Below are positions 1-6,133 of a stretch of DNA of 7,351 nucleotides, in pieces. The notes beneath the pieces were generated by a model that did not search any database, had not been told where the DNA came from, and worked only from the letters and a program-made list of their open reading frames with translations. Numbering within the stretch: the first letter of the stretch is position 1; each line of letters starts with the position of its first letter. Source of the stretch: an uncultured Phycisphaerae bacterium (GTDB taxonomy: Bacteria; Planctomycetota; Phycisphaerae; Sedimentisphaerales; Anaerohalosphaeraceae). The stretch covers positions 1-7,351 of the forward strand of contig CALKKA010000032.1 in NCBI GenBank assembly GCA_937995495.1, written 5' to 3'. The position numbers and the translations under genes are program-made.

Positions 1-377
1 GACTCAGTGAGGTTTGGAAAACTAAAAAGATGCGTTCGCAAATGAGCGGCCCGGTACTGATCGATGGATATCTGTACGGTTTTGATGATAACAAGCTGGT
101 TTGTTTAGACTGGAAAGCCGGCGAGCAGAAGTGGTCTGAAAAGTCGCCGAAAAAGGGGTCCCTGAGTGCAGCAGGGGATAAGTTGATCGTGATTGGTGAA
201 AAAGGCGAACTGCTGATTGCTGAGGCCACCCCGCAGGGCTATCAGCAGATTTCTTCCGCTCAAATTTTGGACGGGCGCTGCTGGACGATGCCGGTATTGT
301 CTAAGGGACGCATCTATGTGCGTAATGCCAAGGGGCATTTGGTTTGCGTGGATGTTCAAAAAAAAAAGATTCTCTGA
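1..377 (+). CDS. PQQ-like beta-propeller protein, C-terminal part of first module (5' end outside window)
   Basis: The frame is open from the first complete codon at position 3 to a UGA at 375-377, so the start lies outside the window. The visible 124 residues are beta-propeller blades of the PQQ-like/BamB type: short strands around LIDGYLYGFDD, then LVCLDWKAGEQKW, a KKGSLSAAGDKLIVIGEKGELL blade, and a final strand ending HLVCVDV. It aligns by eye with the last third of the next reading frame (both have DG-LYG, C-DW--G, KKGSL, ATP-G, then P-----R-Y-R), so the two are paralogous modules. Proteins of this family are normally exported and serve as scaffolds or enzyme-like domains; no substrate can be named. 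The frame runs into ten A residues and stops two codons after the AAG. It may be the front half of one longer protein (see the junction at 357-377). Confidence 0.8.
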   Translation, partial: LSEVWKTKKMRSQMSGPVLIDGYLYGFDDNKLVCLDWKAGEQKWSEKSPKKGSLSAAGDKLIVIGEKGELLIAEATPQGYQQISSAQILDGRCWTMPVLSKGRIYVRNAKGHLVCVDVQKKKIL

Positions 378-1594
378 ACGCTGCTGCCGAAATCCCGGCC
401 CTGGATACAGATTGGCCGCAGTGGCAGGGCCCCAATCGCGACAACCTTAGCACCGAAACCGGCCTCTTAACCCAATGGCCGGATGAAGGCCCCCCAATGC
501 TTTGGTCAGCTGAGGGTATTGGAGAGGGCTATTCCTCAGTCGCGATTGCCGACAGAAAAATCTACACCACCGGCATGATCGAAGAGCAGGGTATCTTAAC
601 TTGCCTGGACCTCAAGGGTAAGCAACTCTGGCAGTCAAATTATGGACCGGAATGGAAGCGGTCCTTTCCCGGCACCCGCTGCACCCCAACGGTTAACAAG
701 GGCTTCGTTTATGTGATAAGCGGTACCGGACAGATTGCCTGTTTTGCTGCTGGTACTGGTGATAAACACTGGCAGGTGGATGCGTTTGGTAAGTTTCAGG
801 GACGGTATAGCCATTGGGGCTTTTCTGAATCACCGTTAGTGTTCGATGATAAAATCATGATGTTTATCGGAGGAGAGGAAACGTTGGCCGTGGCCTTGAA
901 TGTCAAGGATGGATCGGTTGCCTGGACAGTTCCCGCCAACGGCGATAAAGCGGCGTATTGTTCGCCCATGGCGTTTAAATGGAGGGGTAAAAAAATAATT
1001 GCTGCAACGACGGATAATCATCTGATTGGTTTGGATTCAGAGACTGGCAAGGTCCGATGGACGGTTCCGCATTCAGCTTATTTGCAGGGTAAAAATCCCG
1101 GCGTCTATCCCAACACCCCGATTGTTTCGGATGGACGGATTTTTTATTCTGCCGGATACGGTTCCGGCGCAGTCCAATTGAAACTTTCTGCAGATGGAAG
1201 TTCGGTAGAAAAGGTCTGGACAAATCTGGAATTTGATAATCACCATGGAAGCATTGTGCTTCTGGATGGGTTCCTTTATGGAAGTAATTGGGACGGCAAT
1301 AAAAACGGTCAGTGGATGTGTGTGGACTGGGCGACCGGAAAAACACTTTATCAGCATCAGTGGGGAAAGAAAGGCAGTTTAACCTGCGCCGAGGGAATGC
1401 TGTATTGTTATGAGGAATCAGAAGGAGTGGTCGGTCTGGTGAAAGCGACCCCTGATGGCTTTACACCGATCAGCACCTTTAAAATAGACTTAGGCGAAAA
1501 GGAGCACTGGTCGCATCCGGTCATCTTCGGAAAACGGCTCTATATGCGTCACGGCGATGTTATCATGGCATTCGATATCGCGGGCCAATCCTAG
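344..1594 (+). CDS. PQQ-like beta-propeller protein, second module, probably continuing the upstream frame
   Basis: This is a complete propeller module of roughly 390 residues. It opens with DWPQWQGPNRD (residues 22-33 from the TTG at 344), followed by TETGLLTQWPDEGP, the usual N-terminal signature of secreted PQQ-like/BamB-type propellers. Blades show the motif of a hydrophobic strand, D-x-x-x-G, then a W: LTCLDLKGKQLW, LNVKDGSVAW, LIGLDSETGKVRW and MCVDWATGKTLY. The central SESPLV and AAYCSP segments are also typical. The only start upstream of the signature is the TTG at 344 with AGGGG eight bases before it (331-335). It lies inside the preceding gene and would give a protein beginning MRGCSKKK with no signal peptide, which is odd for this family. 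I therefore favour entry from the upstream frame across the A10 run. The function is not assignable beyond a beta-propeller fold. The stop is TAG at 1592-1594. Confidence 0.8.
   Translation: MRGCSKKKDSLNAAAEIPALDTDWPQWQGPNRDNLSTETGLLTQWPDEGPPMLWSAEGIGEGYSSVAIADRKIYTTGMIEEQGILTCLDLKGKQLWQSNYGPEWKRSFPGTRCTPTVNKGFVYVISGTGQIACFAAGTGDKHWQVDAFGKFQGRYSHWGFSESPLVFDDKIMMFIGGEETLAVALNVKDGSVAWTVPANGDKAAYCSPMAFKWRGKKIIAATTDNHLIGLDSETGKVRWTVPHSAYLQGKNPGVYPNTPIVSDGRIFYSAGYGSGAVQLKLSADGSSVEKVWTNLEFDNHHGSIVLLDGFLYGSNWDGNKNGQWMCVDWATGKTLYQHQWGKKGSLTCAEGMLYCYEESEGVVGLVKATPDGFTPISTFKIDLGEKEHWSHPVIFGKRLYMRHGDVIMAFDIAGQS
357..377 (+). other. Candidate -1 frameshift or slippage site joining the two propeller modules
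   Basis: Positions 358-367 are ten consecutive A residues followed by G. In the upstream frame the codons are CAA AAA AAA AAG ATT CTC TGA, so bases 362-368 are exactly A AAA AAG, the heptamer used for programmed -1 frameshifting in E. coli dnaX. A -1 slip there gives ...QKKKDSLNAAAE... and leads straight into the second module. Runs of nine or more A residues also provoke RNA polymerase slippage, and one extra A would have the same effect. No Shine-Dalgarno stimulator sits at the usual distance of about 10 bases upstream; the AGGGG at 331-335 is too far. A perfect 7-bp inverted repeat (GGCCCTG 397-403 with CAGGGCC 425-431) lies 28 bases downstream, further than usual for a stimulator. A miscounted homopolymer or a real frameshift mutation explains the data equally well. 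Confidence 0.45.
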
Positions 1595-1644
1595 GGTCGG
1601 CCGAGCCATGCGGTAAAACTGTATAACAAAACCCCAGATTTCTG

Positions 1645-1673
1645 TTGTCAAGTCAGATGTTTTCTGGCACAAT
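1645..1673 (+). promoter_or_regulatory. Candidate sigma70-type promoter for lptF-lptG
   Basis: TTGTCA at 1645-1650 matches the -35 consensus at five of six positions. CACAAT at 1668-1673 matches the -10 at four of six, after an ideal 17-bp spacer. Transcription would begin near 1680, about 28 bases before lptF, inside the only sizeable gap upstream of the pair. The evidence is motif-only, and sigma factor preferences of this organism are unknown. Confidence 0.42.
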
Positions 1674-1707
1674 GCCCCCACTTACGGATAAAAAACGAAG
1701 GTGAATA

Positions 1708-3309
1708 ATGGTTTTTACACTGCATCGGTACATATTTCGTGAATTGTTTCGGTCGTTTTTCCTGGCCACCGTGGTGCTGACGTTGATGATCAGCGTCGGG
1801 CTCTTGGTCCCCACACTCCAGGATTTTGGCGTCGGTCCGGGCCAGATCCTCCATTTGCTTGGGTACTTCATGCCGATCGCACTGACCTTTGTGCTTCCGA
1901 TGAGTGCATTGTTTGCTTCTTCTTTAATCTACGGTCGTTTTGCGGCCGACCGTGAACTGGATGCATGCCGAGCCAGTGGAATCAGCCTGTGGACGCTGAT
2001 CTACCCCGGACTGACATTGGCCATCTTTGTTGCGGCGGCCAATCTGATTTTAAGCTTCTATGTCGCACCGGCTTTTATCCAACGCACGGAACAAAGCGTT
2101 AAGGCGAACGCCGAACACATCCTGTTCCGCAATATCGAACGAAAGGGTTCCTACACACTGCCCTCGAGCCCGTATCGACTTTATGCGGATCGGGCCAACC
2201 CCGAAAATAATCTGTTGGAGGGGGTTGTGATTGTCAACCTCCCCACAGGTGAACCGGGTTGGCTCATTACCGCCGAACAGGCTAAAGTGCGAATCGAAAC
2301 CCGCAGCACCTTTAACAAGGCAACAATTGTCGCCAGGAACGCCTACCGTTTTAATGAAAACGACTGGGCCCAGATCGGTGATACAACAATCGAAACACAA
2401 TTTCCCTCCCTGCTTTCTGATAGTATTAAGTTCCAGAAAATCGAACAGCTCAAACGAATTCGTGCGAATAAGATGAACTTTTTTCCCGTCCGCAAAATGA
2501 TCATGGAAGCCCGCGCTCAACTGGCCATGGAGATGCTTGCGCATGATATCAATATTCAAATGCAGCAAACGGCCGCTTATTATGAATTGGAGGAAGTGGA
2601 CGGATCGCGTAGCTATCACCTAAGTGCCGCGGCATGTGTAGAGGATTTCAAAAAAGCAAACGCGTTAACGTTGACAGGTCCGATTCAACTCATACAGGTT
2701 GACAGGTCGGGCATGACCGTTGAATATACCAGCAATGAAGGTCACATTGAACTTGAGAATGACGGCGAGAATCTGCGGCTCGAAATGAGACTGGAAAATC
2801 CTTCATGGAAACGTCCCGGCGTTGAACCTGGCAAAGCAGTCAGCAAATTCGTAAATAATGTTCGCTTTCCACAATCGTTGGCCGACCAGGTAGCCATGGA
2901 CGGGATTATGGACACCGTTTCACAGGCAGATACCGATGCATCAGTCCTGGAAGGTCCGCGCAGTGGTCGGCTCGCAGCAATCTGCAAAAGAATCCCCGAG
3001 CAATTAGAAAAGGTGGATAATCAGATTTCTTCCGAGATTCATTCCCGCCTGGTGCTGGGCATGGGCAGTATCGCCCTGATCTTGACCGGTATCGCACTCG
3101 GCATTCTGTTCCGCGGCGGGCACATGCTCAGTGCCTTCGGTGCCAGTGCCATCCCGGGTGGCGTGCTGGTGGTCTTTATCCTTGCGGGCAAGGAAATGAC
3201 CAAAAATCCATCGACCCCGGCGATGACAGGCGTTTCCGTGATGTGGATCGGCTTGGGGGTGCTGGCGGCATTGACCCTGTGGATTTATCGAAAACTTTTA
3301 AGAACATAA
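1708..3309 (+). CDS. lptF: LptF-like permease of the lipopolysaccharide export complex, with enlarged periplasmic region
   Basis: This is a 533-residue inner-membrane protein of the LptF/LptG (YjgP/YjgQ) family. With LptG and the ATPase LptB it would extract lipopolysaccharide from the inner membrane and pass it to the periplasmic bridge. Three N-terminal membrane segments (about 15-35, 51-74, 96-119) flank a cytoplasmic coupling helix ADRELDACRASGIS (80-93), which matches the E. coli pattern. Three C-terminal segments (about 447-467, 473-493, 506-526) are preceded by EIHSRL, the family's conserved lead-in. The periplasmic part spans about 120-446, much larger than the roughly 130-200 residues usual in the family. 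After a jellyroll-like stretch there is a helical segment (about 243-290) and a second strand-rich block (about 300-390). The start is ATG 1708 with AAGGTGA six bases upstream (1698-1704). lptG follows after nine bases. Confidence 0.88.
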   Translation: MVFTLHRYIFRELFRSFFLATVVLTLMISVGLLVPTLQDFGVGPGQILHLLGYFMPIALTFVLPMSALFASSLIYGRFAADRELDACRASGISLWTLIYPGLTLAIFVAAANLILSFYVAPAFIQRTEQSVKANAEHILFRNIERKGSYTLPSSPYRLYADRANPENNLLEGVVIVNLPTGEPGWLITAEQAKVRIETRSTFNKATIVARNAYRFNENDWAQIGDTTIETQFPSLLSDSIKFQKIEQLKRIRANKMNFFPVRKMIMEARAQLAMEMLAHDINIQMQQTAAYYELEEVDGSRSYHLSAAACVEDFKKANALTLTGPIQLIQVDRSGMTVEYTSNEGHIELENDGENLRLEMRLENPSWKRPGVEPGKAVSKFVNNVRFPQSLADQVAMDGIMDTVSQADTDASVLEGPRSGRLAAICKRIPEQLEKVDNQISSEIHSRLVLGMGSIALILTGIALGILFRGGHMLSAFGASAIPGGVLVVFILAGKEMTKNPSTPAMTGVSVMWIGLGVLAALTLWIYRKLLRT

Positions 3310-3318
3310 AGAAGACCC

Positions 3319-4470
3319 ATGAAAATACTCGACCGATATGTCGCCAAAAATTTTCTCTACGGATACTTCATTTCCCTGTTCGTTATGATCGGGATGTTCC
3401 TGACCATTGACCTGTTTATGAACCTCGACGAATTCGCCGAGTTACTGGGGGTTGAGGATGCGACAGGGCATGTACTGACCCTGACGGATGTCATGCTCAA
3501 TGTCGTTCATTTTTATGGTGTTCGATGTGCCCTGTGGTACAAGGACATGGCGGGCATGATCATCGTCATCGCGGCGGTCTTTTCCCTGACCCGCATGACA
3601 CGCAGCAACGAGTTGGTTGCCGTCATGGCCTCCGGGATGTCGCTCAAACGAATTCTCGCTCCGATTCTCCTGCTGTCGGTATTATTAACGGGTCTGATGG
3701 TCGTCGATCAGGAATTTGTCATCCCGAAATACGCCTATGAGCTAACCCGTGACCATGACGAACTGTCCTCCGAGAAGGCCTACAGCATCTGGTTTGTCGG
3801 TGATAAAAACGGGAGTCTGTTCTGTAGCCTCCACTATGACGAAAAAATAGAGAGGTTCCACGAACCCTTTATCATCTTGCGTGAACCCGTCGAAGGCCAG
3901 GATGACAATATTCATCGTGTGACGGGAAAGATCAGGGCCGATTCAGCGGTCTATGACGATGAGCGCGGCGGATGGGCCTTAACCAATGGAAAAAAGATGC
4001 TTCTCGGCGGCAGCGATTTGAAGCGAATGGGAGGGCGTTTGACTGAACCCATCGACTTCTATCCGAGCAATTTGTCCGCCGCAGATATCCCCATTCGCAG
4101 GCGTGAGGGCTTTAAGGCGCTCTTAAGTTTGCGGCAGTTGACCGAACTCGAAAACAATCCAGGTGTCCGAACGACCGATCTGGCCTCCCTGGCCCTCCAG
4201 AAACACAGCCGCGTCACCGATCCCATCGTGAACCTGATCATGCTGATGGTGGCCTTGCCGGTACTGGTCTGTCGCGATCCCAAGACCATGAAAACAGCGG
4301 TTTTAATCAGCTTTTTGACCACACTAAGCTGCTTTATCGTGGTCTTTATTTGTGATCTCTTTGCCACTGAGGTTTTCTTTGGCCAAATCCGGCCTGCAAT
4401 CTGGGCCTGGACTCCGATCTTCATCTTCTTCCCCGTCGCCCTCATAGAGATTGACTCCATGAGAACATAG
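3319..4470 (+). CDS. lptG: LptG-like permease of the lipopolysaccharide export complex
   Basis: This is a 383-residue integral membrane protein of the LptF/LptG family, close to the usual length. It begins MKILDRYVAKNFL, the canonical LptG-type N-terminus. Membrane segments are at about 13-33, 75-92, 112-134, 299-316, 326-347 and 357-377. The cytoplasmic coupling helix SNELVAVMASGMSLKRIL (96-113) sits between segments 2 and 3 and would contact LptB. Residues about 135-295 form the periplasmic jellyroll domain, with strand-like pieces such as KIRADSAVYDDERGGWALTNGKK. The return to the membrane, KHSRVTDPIVNLIMLMVALPVLV, is the family's lead-in to segment 4. The ribosome binding site is weak (GAAG at 3311-3314, close to the ATG) and the gap from lptF is only nine bases, so translation is probably coupled to lptF. 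Assignment as LptG rather than a second LptF rests on gene order and the LDRY start. Confidence 0.88.
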   Translation: MKILDRYVAKNFLYGYFISLFVMIGMFLTIDLFMNLDEFAELLGVEDATGHVLTLTDVMLNVVHFYGVRCALWYKDMAGMIIVIAAVFSLTRMTRSNELVAVMASGMSLKRILAPILLLSVLLTGLMVVDQEFVIPKYAYELTRDHDELSSEKAYSIWFVGDKNGSLFCSLHYDEKIERFHEPFIILREPVEGQDDNIHRVTGKIRADSAVYDDERGGWALTNGKKMLLGGSDLKRMGGRLTEPIDFYPSNLSAADIPIRRREGFKALLSLRQLTELENNPGVRTTDLASLALQKHSRVTDPIVNLIMLMVALPVLVCRDPKTMKTAVLISFLTTLSCFIVVFICDLFATEVFFGQIRPAIWAWTPIFIFFPVALIEIDSMRT

Positions 4471-4493
4471 CACCTGTAAAGGTACACTTTTAT

Positions 4494-4523
4494 TTGGAAT
4501 TTCCGGATCGGGTGTGGTATCTT
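4494..4523 (+). promoter_or_regulatory. Candidate promoter with extended -10 for the membrane protein gene
   Basis: TTGGAA (4494-4499, four of six) and TATCTT (4518-4523, four of six) are separated by 18 bp. TG at 4515-4516 gives an extended -10 (TGgTATCTT), which compensates for the weak hexamers. The start would be near 4530, giving a leader of about 20 bases before ATG 4551. This would allow expression separate from lptFG. Motif evidence only. Confidence 0.35.
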
Positions 4524-4532
4524 ACCTCCCAT

Positions 4533-4543
4533 AAAGGAAAGGA
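4533..4543 (+). promoter_or_regulatory. Ribosome binding site fixing the start of the membrane protein at ATG 4551
   Basis: The purine run AAAGGAAAGGA ends seven bases before ATG 4551. The frame is open upstream to a TTG at 4494, but that TTG has no such site and overlaps the candidate -35 box. The ATG is therefore the better start. Confidence 0.7.
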
Positions 4544-4550
4544 CTTATAC

Positions 4551-5528
4551 ATGGAATGGTTGTATCCAATTTCGCTTCGGGTCATCGCGGCGGTCGTACT
4601 GATCTATTTTGGGCTGGGCCTGTTCAATGTGGAGTGGCTGTTGCGTGTCCGCATTTTGGCGGCTTTGGCGGCCGGGGCGCTGATCGTGGCTGCAGCGGGC
4701 TACACGCGGGTAAGGCCCGACTGTCCATTGGACGCAATATCGCTGTTTACGGGCGAGATATCTGTTATCAGCAGTGTCATCTTGATCGGCTTGGGTTTTG
4801 CGGCTGGCATCATTGGAACGCTGGTCACCTATCCCCTTGGCAGGGGATTGGGGCCTTTCGCTGCACCGGCGGGAGTCGCAACATTAGCGATGACAAGCGG
4901 TGGATTTCGTCAATTGTTGTTGATACATCATACTTTGGACCAGCGAAATGCCCTGTATGCATCGCTGCGGTGGGAGTTGTTGTTTTGGCTGGCCATCTGT
5001 GCCGCGGGCTATCTTGGCTCATATCTAACCTCGAAATTGATCGACACGAAGGCTGCCGATACCGGAAAGACGACAAAAACAAAAAAATCTCTCAATGACT
5101 GGACCAATTGTGGCATTGCAGCAGTCGCTGCTGCCGCGATCGTGTATTTCACAATTGGCATTTTCGTTCAGGACATCCGTCAGATCGATGAAAACATGGG
5201 TTTTGTGGTAGGGCATCCCGGCAATCGCCAAATTGCTTTTGGTGTGTTTGTCGTTCTTGGCATCGCCGGATTCGCGGCCAAATACCTGCTGGAGACCCAT
5301 TTTATACCTGTTTTAGTGGGTGCCGCCGCGATCTACATCGGTATGTTTTCAAAATTTATCGCCTCTGACACACTCGCCTATATGGTCAAGACCTGGCCGA
5401 TTGATTTCTTCCCGAATTCCATTTACGGGATTCTCCCTGTTCAATTCGCTCCCTTCGCGGTTCTGGGTGCTATGACAGGGTATTGGATCTCAGTTTACCT
5501 AAAACAACAGGCTGAGCACCCAGAATGA
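4551..5528 (+). CDS. Polytopic membrane protein of unknown function
   Basis: I do not recognise this 325-residue protein. It is strongly hydrophobic, with eight or nine likely membrane segments at about 9-26, 34-51, 71-94, 100-118, 141-161, 186-206, 227-245, 250-270 and 293-316. A hydrophilic loop at about 162-184 is rich in Lys and Thr (DTKAADTGKTTKTKK). The third and fourth segments carry many small residues (GLGFAAGIIG, then PLGRGLGPFAAPAGVA) followed by a polar stretch, SGGFRQLLLIHHTLDQRNA, with a histidine pair at 126-127. A second histidine-containing polar loop, GFVVGHPGNRQ, is at 217-227. There is no ATPase motif or recognisable transporter signature. It is co-directional with lptFG, 80 bases after lptG, but has its own candidate promoter and ribosome binding site, so a link to lipid export is only positional. 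It could be a small-molecule channel, a transporter or an envelope factor. Confidence 0.82.
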   Translation: MEWLYPISLRVIAAVVLIYFGLGLFNVEWLLRVRILAALAAGALIVAAAGYTRVRPDCPLDAISLFTGEISVISSVILIGLGFAAGIIGTLVTYPLGRGLGPFAAPAGVATLAMTSGGFRQLLLIHHTLDQRNALYASLRWELLFWLAICAAGYLGSYLTSKLIDTKAADTGKTTKTKKSLNDWTNCGIAAVAAAAIVYFTIGIFVQDIRQIDENMGFVVGHPGNRQIAFGVFVVLGIAGFAAKYLLETHFIPVLVGAAAIYIGMFSKFIASDTLAYMVKTWPIDFFPNSIYGILPVQFAPFAVLGAMTGYWISVYLKQQAEHPE

Positions 5529-5750
5529 TCCGATAATATTTGAAAAGATACTTTGGACGAAGTTGCAGATCCTTTGGTGTTTCACGCGTATCATTATTCT
5601 ATAAAAGGATTTATGGATGCATTTTGGCCTTGTCATCGAAATAATTCACCCTTTTCATAAATTTCATTACTTGTAATACCTTAAATGGTCGAAATTTATT
5701 TTGCACGGATGATGCGGGCTAAGGGTAGCAAAATCGTATTTTTTTCGCCC
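5529..5750 (+). other. AT-rich intergenic stretch without a recognisable gene
   Basis: No credible coding region is visible on either strand. Visible structure is modest. There is a TATAAA at 5600-5605. A perfect operator-like dyad, ATTAC-TT-GTAAT, lies at 5666-5677. A small hairpin GCTA-AGGG-TAGC (5718-5729) is followed ten bases later by a T7 run (5739-5745), too far apart for a normal terminator. AAGGG (5721-5725) can pair with CCCTT (5748-5752). I see no convincing terminator for the preceding membrane protein gene. Confidence 0.5.
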
Positions 5751-5780
5751 TTGAGTCTTTCAAAACCGTATAAGTATTAT
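5751..5780 (+). promoter_or_regulatory. Candidate sigma70-type promoter for csrA
   Basis: TTGAGT at 5751-5756 (four of six) and TATTAT at 5775-5780 (five of six) are separated by 18 bp. Transcription would start near 5787, leaving a leader of about 70 bases. An overlapping TATAAG at 5769-5774 could be an alternative -10, but no -35 is spaced correctly for it. Confidence 0.42.
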
Positions 5781-5800
5781 AGGACATTGGTGTTAAGGCC

Positions 5801-5852
5801 GAAGGATCGTACCGAGGCCCAAACCCAATCCGTAACGGAATATATCAGGGAG
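5801..5852 (+). promoter_or_regulatory. csrA leader with GGA motifs, possible CsrA autoregulatory sites
   Basis: Three GGA motifs lie between the predicted transcription start and the csrA ATG. AAGGAT (5803-5807 region) matches the core of the CsrA consensus ARGGAU. ACGGAA (5835-5840) is in the 3' arm of a small TCCG-TAA-CGGA hairpin (5829-5839). The third is within the Shine-Dalgarno AGGGAG (5847-5852). In E. coli, CsrA represses its own translation through several such sites, one covering the Shine-Dalgarno. The same arrangement is inferred here, not shown. Confidence 0.3.
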
Positions 5853-5858
5853 TGAGCC

Positions 5859-6065
5859 ATGTTGGTTCTAAGCAGACAAAAGGATGAATCGATTATGATC
5901 GGCGATGATGTGGAAATCACCATCGTAGATGTTCGCGGCGACAAGGTTCGTCTGGGCATTAATGCCCCGCGGAGTATTTCCGTCCATCGTAAAGAGATCT
6001 ATCTGGCGATCCAAAAGGAAAAAGACGCCGAAGAACACCCCGCACCTACATCCGGCAATTCTTAA
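5859..6065 (+). CDS. csrA: Carbon storage regulator CsrA (RsmA)
   Basis: This 68-residue protein matches CsrA over its whole core: [20 protein letters not shown], then [14 protein letters not shown] and [11 protein letters not shown]. CsrA is a small homodimeric RNA-binding protein that recognises GGA motifs in mRNA leaders and alters translation and stability of carbon metabolism, motility and biofilm transcripts. The residues known to contact RNA in E. coli are present: Leu4, Arg6 and Arg44 (in SVHRKE). The C-terminal tail after about residue 52 is hydrophilic and unconserved, as usual. The start ATG has AGGGAG six bases upstream. In many bacteria csrA sits beside the flagellar gene fliW; here it is solitary, with its own promoter and terminator, and converges on fetB. 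The family call is secure; its targets are unknown. Confidence 0.97.
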   Translation: MLVLSRQKDESIMIGDDVEITIVDVRGDKVRLGINAPRSISVHRKEIYLAIQKEKDAEEHPAPTSGNS

Positions 6066-6098
6066 TCAATGCCGGTTTCTCCCAATGTTTAAATGTTT

Positions 6099-6124
6099 AA
6101 GGGCATTTTTGGATGCCCTTTTCT
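6099..6124 (+). terminator. Rho-independent terminator of csrA
   Basis: A perfect 8-bp stem, AAGGGCAT (6099-6106) with ATGCCCTT (6113-6120) around a TTTTGG loop, is followed by TTCT, so the 3' side reads CCCTTTTCT. It lies 33 bases after the csrA stop and just before the end of the converging fetB. The opposite strand lacks a clear U tract, so action on fetB transcripts is less certain. A tandem 8-bp repeat (ATGTTTAA twice, 6085-6100) precedes and overlaps the stem. Confidence 0.75.
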
Positions 6125-6133
6125 ATGCGCCTG

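Noticed and set aside
975..1357. Minus-strand open frames opposite the second propeller
   Set aside because: Their composition is unlike real proteins (rich in Arg, Pro, His, Cys), and they lie antisense to a clear propeller module.
2050..2619. Long minus-strand open frame opposite lptF
   Set aside because: It is a shadow of lptF: no ribosome binding site, no recognisable domain, and the plus-strand protein is a clear family member.
3298..4470. lptF and lptG both end in Arg-Thr-stop with similar DNA (AAGAACATAA and GAGAACATAG)
   Set aside because: The match is about eight bases and is readily explained by chance; no longer repeat surrounds it.
4472..4490. Short hairpin ACCT-GTAA-AGGT followed by ACACTTTTA after lptG
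   Set aside because: A four-base-pair stem with an interrupted T run is too weak to call a terminator.
5613..5660. 15-codon open frame after AAAGGA in the gap before csrA
   Set aside because: The spacing from AAAGGA to the ATG is only three bases, the peptide is very short and shows no recognisable character, and such frames are expected by chance.
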